Shown here piece by piece: positions 26,521 through 34,661 of a stretch of DNA of 64,000 nucleotides; within the stretch, counting starts at the first letter, position 1, and each line of letters opens with the position of its first letter. The DNA lies in assembly GCA_017621075.1 (NCBI GenBank), contig JAGATV010000048.1, positions 1 through 64,000 on the forward strand, written 5' to 3'. Origin of the DNA: Lachnospiraceae bacterium (GTDB lineage Bacteria > Bacillota > Clostridia > Lachnospirales > Lachnospiraceae). The notes under the pieces were generated by a model. The model was not told where the DNA came from. It made no database searches and saw nothing but the letters and a program-made list of their open reading frames with translations. The position numbers were made by a program, and so were the translations under genes.

Positions 26521-27591
26521 ATGACACCCATATCCATCTGCGCAATTGTCAAAAACGAGGAAAAGCATATTGAGAATTTCCTTTCCTCCATCAAAAAGCA
26601 CATGAAAAATTATCCTTACGAGCTGGTGATTGTCGATACCGGTTCCACAGACAAAACTGTGGAAATTGCCGGGCATTATACCAACAAGATCTTTCATTTC
26701 GAATGGATCAATGATTTCAGTGCCGCCAGGAACTATGCACTGCAATGCGCCTCCTGCAACTGGGTCCTGATGTTGGATTGCGATGAATATATCATTGATG
26801 TGAAAACAGAATGTTTCCAACAGATGATGGAGCAATATCCCAAAGGGATCGGATTGATCTCCCTCCAAAACCACTGCTGGACCAACGGCAGGGATCGTAT
26901 CCTGACCAGCGAGGGGTATCGTTTCTTCCCCAGAAAATTCTACCATTATGAAGGCATTATCCACGAGCAGCTATGTGCCCTGGATGCACAGTCTCATGAA
27001 TTAGTCAATCTCCCTCTCACAGTGGAGCATTTTGGTTACATCGGCACCAAGGAAGAGCTTCGTGCCAAAGCGCAGCGCAACAACGCACTCCTGTTTCAAC
27101 AGTTGAAGGACCATCCCGATGATCCTTATCTCTATTTCCAGATCGGACAGTCCTACGATCTGATAGATGATGCCGAGAATGCGTGCTATTACTATGGCAA
27201 GGGGTTGGAATATGATGTCGATCCCAATTTGGAATATGTGTACCAGATGGTTCTTTCTTATGGATACACACTATTAGCTTTAAAACGTTACAAAGAAGCC
27301 CTTGCCTTTGAAAATATTTACGGAGCTTTTCAGGCGACTGCTGAATTTGCCTGCCTGATGGGTCGGATCTACATGGAGAACGGTCTCTATGTAAAGGCCA
27401 TGACCGAATTCTTAAAGGCCACTACCTTTGAAACTGCCGAAACAGAAGGTGCCAATACCTATACTCCTCTTTACAACATGGGATACATCAACGAACTGTT
27501 GGGGAACAAGGAAGACGCCGTTCGCTTATATGAGAGCTGCGGAAATTTCGAACCGGCTTTACAGCATTTAAAGAATATCAGAATGTCATAA
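26521..27591 (+). CDS. GT2 glycosyltransferase with TPR-like C-terminus
   Basis: 356 residues. GT-A domain about 1-190: ISICAIVKNEEKHI, LVIVDTGSTDKTVEIA, MLDCDEYI (the DxD-type metal site) and HYEGIIHEQL are the standard GT2 loops. After about residue 195 come helical TPR-like units (YLYFQIGQSYDLIDDAENACYYY, given as a location; TPLYNMGYINELLGNKEDAVRLY further on). Genes of this type next to flagellin usually add the first sugar to flagellin Ser/Thr. AAAGGAGACCAGT precedes the ATG. Converges with hag across a shared terminator. Confidence 0.85.
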   Translation: MTPISICAIVKNEEKHIENFLSSIKKHMKNYPYELVIVDTGSTDKTVEIAGHYTNKIFHFEWINDFSAARNYALQCASCNWVLMLDCDEYIIDVKTECFQQMMEQYPKGIGLISLQNHCWTNGRDRILTSEGYRFFPRKFYHYEGIIHEQLCALDAQSHELVNLPLTVEHFGYIGTKEELRAKAQRNNALLFQQLKDHPDDPYLYFQIGQSYDLIDDAENACYYYGKGLEYDVDPNLEYVYQMVLSYGYTLLALKRYKEALAFENIYGAFQATAEFACLMGRIYMENGLYVKAMTEFLKATTFETAETEGANTYTPLYNMGYINELLGNKEDAVRLYESCGNFEPALQHLKNIRMS

Positions 27592-27604
27592 AATATATAC
27601 ACAT

Positions 27605-27635
27605 AAAAAAGGGATTGGATAACCAATCCCTTTTT
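27605..27635. terminator. Bidirectional terminator between GT2-TPR gene and flagellin
   Basis: Perfect 8-bp stem GGGATTGG/CCAATCCC with a 4-base loop, flanked by A6 on one side and T5 on the other, so it can stop transcription in both directions. Confidence 0.92.
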
Positions 27636-27656
27636 CGGTAGCATTCGCAATGCTTA

Positions 27657-28490
27657 TTACTGTAACAAGGACAGTACACCCTGATTAGCCTGATTAGACT
27701 GTGCCAACATTGCCTGACCTGCCTGTGCCAGGATGTTGTTGTTGGAGTACTTAACCATTTCAGATGCCATATCGGTATCACGGATCTGGCTCTCTGCAGA
27801 GGTGGTATTCTCAACTACATTATCCAGGTTGTTGATGGTGTGCTCCAGACGATTCTGGATAGCACCAAGGTCAGAACGCTGCTTGTTCAGAGTCTTGATC
27901 GCATCCTTGATGACGGTGATATTAGCCTTAGCCTGGGTTCCGTCAGCACCGCTGACACCGCTAGTCTTCAGACGATCAACGCCTAATCCAGCAGCATCCA
28001 TTGCATCGATAGTAACAGCAATCTGATTGCCGGGCTTACCTTCTGCGCCAACCTGAAGTTCTACGCCACTAAAGTCACCATTCAGCAACATCTTCTCGTT
28101 AAAGGTAGTCGTCTCTGCAACACGATCGATCTCATCGATCAGGGCATCAACTTCGCTCTGGATATAAGAACGGTCTTCTGTCTGGTTGGTGCCGTTAGCA
28201 GCCTTAACTGCCAGTTCGTTCATACGCTGAAGCATATCGTGAACTTCATTCAGAGCACCTTCAGCAGTCTGTACTGCAGAAATACCATCCTGAGCGTTCA
28301 GGGAAGCCTGTGTCAGACCTCTGATCTGACGTCTCATCTTCTCGGAAATAGCCAGACCTGCTGCATCATCTGCTGCACGGTTTACTTTGTAACCGGAAGA
28401 TAACTTTTCTGTTGACTTTGCCTGAGAAGCTGTGGTTAAACCAAGCATTCTGTTAGAGTTCATTGCGCGTAAGTTGTGTTGTACTACCAT
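27657..28490 (-). CDS. hag: Flagellin
   Basis: 277-residue filament protein. D0/D1 N-terminal half (LSSGYKVNRAADDAAGLAIS) and C-terminal half (ending ANQGVLSLLQ) are both complete; the middle (about 140-190) is short, so D2/D3 domains are absent. Candidate surface Ser/Thr for glycosylation lie around LKTSGVSGADGTQ. No signal peptide, as expected for type III export. Transcribed from a sigma-28 promoter with a ~190-base leader holding CsrA-like sites. Start ATG 28490 behind AAGGAGGAAAAATAT. Confidence 0.97.
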   Translation of the reverse strand: MVVQHNLRAMNSNRMLGLTTASQAKSTEKLSSGYKVNRAADDAAGLAISEKMRRQIRGLTQASLNAQDGISAVQTAEGALNEVHDMLQRMNELAVKAANGTNQTEDRSYIQSEVDALIDEIDRVAETTTFNEKMLLNGDFSGVELQVGAEGKPGNQIAVTIDAMDAAGLGVDRLKTSGVSGADGTQAKANITVIKDAIKTLNKQRSDLGAIQNRLEHTINNLDNVVENTTSAESQIRDTDMASEMVKYSNNNILAQAGQAMLAQSNQANQGVLSLLQ

Positions 28491-28498
28491 ATATTTTT

Positions 28499-28530
28499 CC
28501 TCCTTGAATTTTAAGTCGCATCCTTGCGAC
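28499..28530 (-). promoter_or_regulatory. Two CsrA-type binding sites in the flagellin leader
   Basis: Minus-strand RNA: hairpin GUCGCA-AGGA-UGCGAC (28530-28515) presents GGA in its loop within CAAGGAUG, close to the CsrA consensus ACARGGAUGU. A second CAAGGAGG (28506-28499) is the ribosome site itself. In Bacillus subtilis hag, CsrA binds one upstream hairpin and one site over the Shine-Dalgarno and FliW relieves it; the layout here is the same. Another weak hairpin (CCGAT/ATCGG) lies at 28554-28571. Confidence 0.72.
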
Positions 28531-28687
28531 CACTATTTGTTTTTGCCTTTCATCCGATTCGCACGTATCGGTGTCCGGCAGTTGGTAACAGGTGATTCTC
28601 AACTCAATCGTGCGTATTGAATTTTGAATTACCTATTTAAGAAAGCTTGAACTGTATTTCCTGTTCTATTTGCTTTACTTGTTAAGT

Positions 28688-28714
28688 ATATCGGAGAGTT
28701 TTTTAATTACTTTA
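28688..28714 (-). promoter_or_regulatory. Sigma-28 (FliA/SigD) promoter of flagellin
   Basis: TAAA (28714-28711), exactly 15 bases, TCCGATAT (28695-28688) against the consensus TAAA-N15-GCCGATAA. Confidence 0.88.
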
Positions 28715-28756
28715 GGGGGAAATTATATTTTTTTGAAATTTTTTCATCCCTGTCTG

Positions 28757-29230
28757 TTATTGCTTATTATCATAAAACTGTGGCGGTGTATAAGATGTAT
28801 TGTTCACCTTTTTGTAATAGTCATAAGCTGCCTTTGATACCTTTCTGTTCTGCCGGATCCCTGCCCGCTCTTTTGCAAAAAACTGCTCCACCAGCTGTTT
28901 GTTGCGCTTCTCCTGGACCTGGATGGCCACACTCATCTCTGTGATGACTGAAATCTGACGTTGAAGCCCACGGATTTCTTCCGCATATCTTTCTCGATTG
29001 CCCTCCAGCTGTTTGGCCAGTCCGGCATAGAGGCTTTCAAAGCCCTCATCCAGCCGGGTCAGCCGCTCTATCAGCCTTCCCTTTTCCTCCACTGCTTCAT
29101 CGAAGTCACCCATGTCTACCTGTTCCGCAGTAAACACTTGCTCCTGGCGCTTATTGTACTCCTGTATCTGCTCCAGGACCTTGATCTTCTTTTCCAGGCT
29201 CTCTGCCAGAATGGTTAATTGGTTCTCCAT
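28757..29230 (-). CDS. FliT-like flagellar chaperone
   Basis: 157 residues, almost entirely charged helix/coiled coil (LAESLEKKIKVLEQIQEYNKR at the start, in part). Its start overlaps the fliS stop by one base (TAATG). Position after fliD-fliS and the helical build fit FliT, the FliD export chaperone, or a FlgN-like protein; the classical FlgN is at 38419. Sequence similarity to FliT is too weak for me to be sure. Confidence 0.6.
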   Translation of the reverse strand: MENQLTILAESLEKKIKVLEQIQEYNKRQEQVFTAEQVDMGDFDEAVEEKGRLIERLTRLDEGFESLYAGLAKQLEGNRERYAEEIRGLQRQISVITEMSVAIQVQEKRNKQLVEQFFAKERAGIRQNRKVSKAAYDYYKKVNNTSYTPPQFYDNKQ

Positions 29231-29616
29231 TAAATAATTCCTTTCTCACGATTGATACGCATTACCTCTTTCCAGGTATCCCGCACGGAACGTAGATGCG
29301 TATTAACCTCTTCCAGAATTTCCTTGTCCTTTTTGATATTTGCTTCCACCAGGCGCTTGGAAAGGTAAACATAGATCCTTTCAAAGTCTTGGGCCACCTG
29401 ATACTTCATATCCAGGGTCTGGCGTAGATAGTCAATGATCCGCTGAGTCTTTACAATATTCGTATGGGCCTTGGCAATATCTTTCTGTTCAATAGTAATC
29501 TCCGCAATATTGCAGAACTTGATAGCCCCCTCATAAAGCATCAGGGTGAGTTCTGCCGGAGAGGCAGTCAAGACCTTACTATTATTGTACTGTGTATATG
29601 CGTTAGGCAGCGGCAT
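29230..29616 (-). CDS. fliS: Flagellin export chaperone FliS
   Basis: 128 residues. NAYTQYNNSKVLTASPAELTLMLYEGAIKF (in part) is the conserved FliS start; helical bundle throughout. Holds flagellin monomeric before export and in Firmicutes also contacts FliW-flagellin control. Four bases after fliD. Confidence 0.95.
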   Translation of the reverse strand: MPLPNAYTQYNNSKVLTASPAELTLMLYEGAIKFCNIAEITIEQKDIAKAHTNIVKTQRIIDYLRQTLDMKYQVAQDFERIYVYLSKRLVEANIKKDKEILEEVNTHLRSVRDTWKEVMRINREKGII

Positions 29617-29620
29617 CTTG

Positions 29621-31744
29621 TCAACCTCCTAATAATGCTGTGACAGCATTGGTATTTGACTGCATCTTAGCCATAGCAGTCTCCATGGCGCTGAACTTCT
29701 TATACCATTTGTCTTCGTAATCATTCAGCTTTTGTTCCAGTTCCTTGATCTTGCTGGTATAGTCATCATAATCAGACTTCATCTTCTTGTCTTCATAAAA
29801 ATTTCCGTAACTTCTGTAACCATCCACTGAAGATGAAAGATCAGACATTTTTCCATAAAGATTTCTGGACAGCTGGGTGAAGAAAGAAACAACCGTATCA
29901 GGATCGTTGGAAATCAGGCTCTTTAACTTATCGGCATTGCCGGAAGTATTCGCATCGTCCGGATCACCGTCAATGTGGTAGGCGTGCTTCTCATTGTCAG
30001 GTGCATTGAAATATCCCAGAGTATCAATACCAAAATCATGGAGATACATAGTCTTTCCGTTTACTTCGATACCGGAAGACATCACTGCCTGAAGTGCCGA
30101 ATTAATGCTGGAAAGATTTTCGTCACGTCGAAGCAGGGCATCCTTGACCTTAGTCTCCCACTCCTCGATCTCTCTTTCAGACATGGCATCCTTTTCTTCA
30201 TCCGTAAGAGGCTCATAGCCCTTTGCAGAATCCGCATTGTAGAGCTTATCCATCTCGTTCACGATGGCATTATACTCTTTCAGGAAATTCTTGACCATGT
30301 CGTAAATGCCATCGGTATCATTCTGGGTCGTAACGGTAACCTTTTCCCCTTCCTTGGTCTCGCTCAAGGCGGTAAAGGTCAGCCCATTGATGGCAAAAGT
30401 ATTGTCATTGCTGGTAAACTCCGCATCATTTAAGGTAATGAGTGCATCCTGCCCGGACACCTTGGTGGCGCTGCCTGTCAGCTTGCCGTTCTGATAGTCC
30501 TTCATAACTGTAGCGGCATACTCTGCCTTATCCAGATATCGTTTTTCTACCTCTGCAGTCAACTTATCTGTTGCCGAAGCGCTGTAAGCAGTGACACCGT
30601 CTACAGTATCTTCTGACACATTGATATAGGTTCTGATGTCTGCCATCTGCTCATCATATTTAGCAACATTGGCAGTCTGGGCAGCCAATGTTGTCGCATC
30701 GGCTTTCTGGTCGGACAGTTTCTTTACGTCATCCTGCAGGATCTTCAGTTCTGTCTCCAACTGCTTCTTCCGATCCGGGTCTGTCTCATTCTTGATAGCT
30801 TCTTCTATCTCTTTTACCGATTTATTCTTGGCATCAAGCAGCTCTGCGTACTCCTCCACAGTCTTTAAGGAAGTATCTTTGTATTTTTCGTTGATCTCAT
30901 CAATCTTTTTCTGGGCGTCCTCCTTGGAAGATACCAGATTCTTGTACTGATCCAGATATGCATTGGTGCGCTCTTCCACAGTCTTGTCGATAAGGCCTCT
31001 CATATTGCCCAGCGTCGCCGCTTCGTCACCCGGTACATAGTATCCGGCATAAGTCTGATATTCCGCAAGGGTAGCCTTGTCGCGGCTAAGATCCGTCTGC
31101 AGTCCCAACTTCTCCAATGCACTCCTGCCGTTTGCATCGGAAGCAGTGATACTGAAATCATTGTCAGCACCGGACTTTTTGGAACTGATAAAGAGCCTCT
31201 GCTGGTTGGCATCAAAATTGGCATTCAGTCCGACATCTTTCAATTTGGTCAGGATATCGGAAATGGTGGTGTCTGCCGTCACGCTGATATCCACAGACTT
31301 ACCGCTTGCTTTTACAGTAAAAGTTCCCTTGCCGCCTTCCCCGAAATCAATACCCAGGTCGCCAAGCTTGGAAAGTGCCGTCAGCTTATTGTCTTCTCCA
31401 CCGATCCTTGCACCGGTCAGATAGCCGGTCTTTGCCAGCTGCTTTACCTCCAGCGACTGTACGCCGTCCACTGCATTTTCGCCGGTGATGACGCTGACCT
31501 TGCTGCTGTCCGAAACTTTTGTAGTCTTTTTGGCATAAGCGGTGCTGAAACGCATACTGCTGAGATATTTGGACTGAAGGTTTTTCAGCTTCGTATTCAG
31601 GCTCTTCCATGCATCCTGCTTCCAGGACAGCTTGGTCTGTGCCTTCTTGGCATCATCCACCTTGGTTTGCTTCGCCGCTACCAGCTCCTGTATAATACTC
31701 TCTGTGTCCATACCGGACATCAGACCACTCAAACGCATTGCCAT
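29621..31744 (-). CDS. fliD: Flagellar filament cap protein FliD
   Basis: 707 residues, longer than the usual 450-500. N-terminal SGLMSGMDTESII and the C-terminal helical domain are conserved. The extra length lies mainly at about 255-390, a charged heptad-rich stretch (EIEEAIKNETDPDRKKQLE) that looks like an inserted coiled coil on the surface-exposed part. Cap for filament growth, possibly adhesin. Start ATG 31744 behind AGGAGGGAAACCCC. Confidence 0.93.
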   Translation of the reverse strand: MAMRLSGLMSGMDTESIIQELVAAKQTKVDDAKKAQTKLSWKQDAWKSLNTKLKNLQSKYLSSMRFSTAYAKKTTKVSDSSKVSVITGENAVDGVQSLEVKQLAKTGYLTGARIGGEDNKLTALSKLGDLGIDFGEGGKGTFTVKASGKSVDISVTADTTISDILTKLKDVGLNANFDANQQRLFISSKKSGADNDFSITASDANGRSALEKLGLQTDLSRDKATLAEYQTYAGYYVPGDEAATLGNMRGLIDKTVEERTNAYLDQYKNLVSSKEDAQKKIDEINEKYKDTSLKTVEEYAELLDAKNKSVKEIEEAIKNETDPDRKKQLETELKILQDDVKKLSDQKADATTLAAQTANVAKYDEQMADIRTYINVSEDTVDGVTAYSASATDKLTAEVEKRYLDKAEYAATVMKDYQNGKLTGSATKVSGQDALITLNDAEFTSNDNTFAINGLTFTALSETKEGEKVTVTTQNDTDGIYDMVKNFLKEYNAIVNEMDKLYNADSAKGYEPLTDEEKDAMSEREIEEWETKVKDALLRRDENLSSINSALQAVMSSGIEVNGKTMYLHDFGIDTLGYFNAPDNEKHAYHIDGDPDDANTSGNADKLKSLISNDPDTVVSFFTQLSRNLYGKMSDLSSSVDGYRSYGNFYEDKKMKSDYDDYTSKIKELEQKLNDYEDKWYKKFSAMETAMAKMQSNTNAVTALLGG

Positions 31745-31756
31745 GGGGTTTCCCTC

Positions 31757-32194
31757 CTATCTTCTTTCATCCACGAGGATACCGGCCATCTCCCACACCT
31801 TGGCGATCATATCCAGAGTCTTTTCCGGGGGGAGTTCCTTGATGATCTCCTTAGTAGCCTTATCCACGATCTTAATGGTAACACGGTTGGTTCCCTCATG
31901 AATACCGAACACAGCCTCCGAATGGGTCATCATATTCTTGTTCATCTGCTCAACCGCTTTTTTGATCTGTTCATTGGTTGCCGCCTGCTGTCCTTTTTCC
32001 TGATCAGAGTTGTTGGACTGCCCTTTCTCCTGGGCATTTTCCACCACATTGATGGTCTTGTCGATCTGATCTGCGGGCTGCACATTGCTTGTTGTGTACT
32101 CTGCGGCATTCTTTGCCGTCTGTGTCACAGGCTTCTGCGTTACCGCATTCTGTGCCTGCACTGTCATTGCGCTTCCTAATGGTTCAATTGCCAT
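31757..32194 (-). CDS. flaG: FlaG family flagellar protein
   Basis: 145 residues. The N-terminal ~75 are low-complexity, Gln/Asn/Thr-rich; the C-terminal ~65 hold the FlaG domain (VTIKIVDKATKEIIKELPPEKTLDMIAKVWE, in part). FlaG proteins affect filament length. Thirteen bases before fliD; GGAGGTGACTTACA upstream. Confidence 0.88.
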   Translation of the reverse strand: MAIEPLGSAMTVQAQNAVTQKPVTQTAKNAAEYTTSNVQPADQIDKTINVVENAQEKGQSNNSDQEKGQQAATNEQIKKAVEQMNKNMMTHSEAVFGIHEGTNRVTIKIVDKATKEIIKELPPEKTLDMIAKVWEMAGILVDERR

Positions 32195-32285
32195 TGTAAG
32201 TCACCTCCATGTGAATCGGGACACCTTCCTTCGGCATCCGCATCGTCTCTGTTTTAACAAAGAAAAAATCTGGTTTCTACAGTCC

Positions 32286-32312
32286 ATATCGGCAAAAATA
32301 AGGAAAAATTAA
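32286..32312 (-). promoter_or_regulatory. Sigma-28 promoter of flaG-fliD-fliS-fliT
   Basis: TTAA (32312-32309), exactly 15 bases, GCCGATAT (32293-32286). It begins right at the base of the csrA terminator stem, so one unit ends where the next starts. Leader of about 85 bases. Confidence 0.78.
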
Positions 32313-32345
32313 TAGGGAAGCGCAATTTTTTTTGCACTTCCCTAT
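32309..32345 (-). terminator. Terminator after csrA
   Basis: ATAGGGAAGTGCAA / TTGCGCTTCCCTAT, 14 pairs with one G-U, loop A6 on the minus strand, then TAATTTTT. Confidence 0.88.
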
Positions 32346-32376
32346 AGTTTCGCTTTCCCGCCAGCGTATCCGGCTC

Positions 32377-32595
32377 TTATCCCAGCAGCTTCTTCAATGC
32401 CTCCATACCGTCTGCATCCACAGCGGCTTTATTGGCCTCCTGGATCTGCAGATAAACCTCCTTTCGGTATACCGGCACCTCCTTGGGAGCAGTGATGCCG
32501 ACTTTCACCTGGTCGCCTTTTACCTCCAAAATAGTAATCTCGATATTATTGTTGATGATGATCGCTTCATTCTTTTTTCTGGACAATGCCAACAT
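32377..32595 (-). CDS. csrA: Translational regulator CsrA
   Basis: 72 residues. MLALSRKKNEAIIINNNIEI start, RNA-binding strand 1 (L4, S5, R6) and the strand-5 Arg in PVYRKEVY are intact. Binds GGA-containing leader hairpins, in Gram-positives chiefly flagellin mRNA. The frame runs to 32631 but ATG 32595, one base after the fliW stop, is the family start. Downstream partner of fliW. Confidence 0.96.
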   Translation of the reverse strand: MLALSRKKNEAIIINNNIEITILEVKGDQVKVGITAPKEVPVYRKEVYLQIQEANKAAVDADGMEALKKLLG

Positions 32596-32596
32596 A

Positions 32597-33055
32597 CTAC
32601 TCACCTGCCTTTCCCGCCTGAAGAATATCATAGATCGGGAATTTTACCGGATAAATATCCCCCTCCACGATGATCTGGCACGCTTTTCGTTCCTCTACAT
32701 TTACCACAAAGGGGCCCTGGAGATTGACAGTCATCTTCGTCAGATCCGAGGGCACGGTCACTGTCACCAGCACCAGGATGTTCTCCGCCGTCAGGGTCCC
32801 TACGCTTGCCAACAGTTCATCGTTGACTTCCGGATCATAATCCGGTTTCACGATCAAGGGATCCATGACCGGCATTGCAAAAGCCGGTTCTTCTATAGAC
32901 TGTAAAAAACGGATTCCGGCGTTGGTCCCTCGCTCTTCGTCGTGGATCAGGGTGAAATGTTTCAGTTCCGGAAATCCCACGATGCCATTTTCAAAGGTGA
33001 TGATCTTGTCATCTGCGATTTCGATTTCTCCAAAAATCTTGGTATTGATCTTCAT
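32597..33055 (-). CDS. fliW: Flagellar assembly factor FliW
   Basis: 152 residues; KIFGEIEIADDKIITFENGIVGFPE is the conserved N-terminus (in part). FliW binds flagellin and, when free, sequesters CsrA, giving flagellin homeostasis. Adjacent csrA and the CsrA-like sites in the hag leader complete the circuit. GGAGGCACCTT upstream. Confidence 0.96.
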   Translation of the reverse strand: MKINTKIFGEIEIADDKIITFENGIVGFPELKHFTLIHDEERGTNAGIRFLQSIEEPAFAMPVMDPLIVKPDYDPEVNDELLASVGTLTAENILVLVTVTVPSDLTKMTVNLQGPFVVNVEERKACQIIVEGDIYPVKFPIYDILQAGKAGE

Positions 33056-33072
33056 AAGGTGCCTCCTATCCT

Positions 33073-34635
33073 TTAAATAAAATTCAGCAGGGAAGTCTGC
33101 ATTACTTTTCCCGTGGCCATCAGTGCTGCTTCATAAGTCAGTTCCGCACTGCTCAACTGAATAGCCACCTCCGTGATGTCCACATCCTCATTTTCGCTCT
33201 TCAGTGTCTCAAAAGTGGTCTTCTGGTTCTGCATACGGTTCTCGATCAGTTCCAGTTTCTTGCTTCTGCTGCCGCAGTTGGTGATACTCAGATTGGCCGC
33301 ATCCAGGTATCCCTGAAAGGCGGTGATGCCGCCCTCAAACATCTTCTGACATTTATCCTTGGAAAGGGTCAATGCCTTCTCCACTGCATCCAGTTGTTTC
33401 TGCAGTGTCTTTTGGTCTGCGGCATCGGTGGTGTTCTCCAAGGCATTGGAAATGCCCGCCTTGATGCCCTCCAGATCCAGCACCTCCTGCATGGCATCCA
33501 CCAGATCATCCACCTCACGGCCGATGCCCTGTTGGAAGCACTCGTCCGCAGTAGAATTCACGCGGATGGTCTGATTGAATCCCACATCATACTCAATCTC
33601 CTGTCTCTCGGGATCCCCCGTCAGATAATCCTCGTTGTATTTGATGGTATCCGTGGTCCCGGCCGCATTTTTCTTTTCCGCTTCACAATAGAAATAGTGT
33701 TCCGGGTGCAGATCCCCGCTCTCCCACTGGTTTTTCTGATAGGTCACCCGGATCTCGCCCTCATCATAAGCAGTAGCCGGATCGTCCTTCACTGCCATCA
33801 GTGCATCATGTCTGTTCTTGCCAAGCAGAAGTTCTCCGGTCTCCGGCACATAGATAACGGCATCAGGGTCACCCGCAGTCACGGTATAAGGGTCCGGGTC
33901 CGCATAAGAATGCACCATGGCGGCAGTCAGCACCGTGCCCGGATCGTCTGCACCGGTCTTGCCATACACAATGGTAGGAGCTGTCCCATCATCCCGACAA
34001 TTATTATAAGACAGGCGGATACGGTATACTTCCAGGGAATCCACATCTGTTTCCGCAATATCCTTGATGGGCGCCGTATTGAAATTACCGCTGGTCCAAT
34101 TCTTGATCTCCCCGGTATTTACCTTGGTGATCTGATCGATGGCAGTATTGTCCAACTGCTCGGTAATGGTATAATTGGTCTCCTCCGATGCCCCAAAGCT
34201 CAGGGAAGTATCAGTGCGGTATCCGGTAAATACATATCTGCCGGCATAATCCGCATCACCGGTACTGTACACTTCCTCTCCAAGGGCTTTCAGCTCTTCC
34301 AGGATGATCTGTCTGTCCTGTGTGGTCAGATCGCCGTTGGACCCTTTCGTGCATTGTGAAATCATGTTCGTTACGATCTCAGACAGATTCTTCAAGGCAT
34401 CTTCCGTCACATTCAGCCAGCTTTCCGCATCAGGGATATTCTTGCTGTAATACTGGGTCACCTCCGTCACGCTGCTGCGCAGCCGCAATGCACGGATCGC
34501 TACCACAGGATCATCGGAAGGCCGGTTTACCTTTTTCTGGGTGGACATCTGTGTGCTCAGCTTATCCTGGTATATCTTGTTGGTATTGATGTTAGACAGG
34601 TTGTTTCTCTGCATGATCTTATTGGTGATTCTCAT
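33073..34635 (-). CDS. flgL: Flagellar hook-filament junction protein 3, FlgL
   Basis: 520 residues, well above the ~300 of Bacillus FlgL. Flagellin-like N-terminus (MRITNKIMQRNNLSNIN) and C-terminus (LTYEAALMATGKVMQTSLLNFI, in part) are intact; the extra mass is an acidic, Asp/Pro/Tyr-rich central insert (about 190-370) that would face outward. Exported by the flagellar type III system. Confidence 0.92.
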   Translation of the reverse strand: MRITNKIMQRNNLSNINTNKIYQDKLSTQMSTQKKVNRPSDDPVVAIRALRLRSSVTEVTQYYSKNIPDAESWLNVTEDALKNLSEIVTNMISQCTKGSNGDLTTQDRQIILEELKALGEEVYSTGDADYAGRYVFTGYRTDTSLSFGASEETNYTITEQLDNTAIDQITKVNTGEIKNWTSGNFNTAPIKDIAETDVDSLEVYRIRLSYNNCRDDGTAPTIVYGKTGADDPGTVLTAAMVHSYADPDPYTVTAGDPDAVIYVPETGELLLGKNRHDALMAVKDDPATAYDEGEIRVTYQKNQWESGDLHPEHYFYCEAEKKNAAGTTDTIKYNEDYLTGDPERQEIEYDVGFNQTIRVNSTADECFQQGIGREVDDLVDAMQEVLDLEGIKAGISNALENTTDAADQKTLQKQLDAVEKALTLSKDKCQKMFEGGITAFQGYLDAANLSITNCGSRSKKLELIENRMQNQKTTFETLKSENEDVDITEVAIQLSSAELTYEAALMATGKVMQTSLLNFI

Positions 34636-34661
34636 ACCTGCACCTCATTTCTCTTCTCATT

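Noticed and set aside
33394-34359. 321-residue plus-strand frame
   Set aside because: Antisense to flgL, no supporting start signal.
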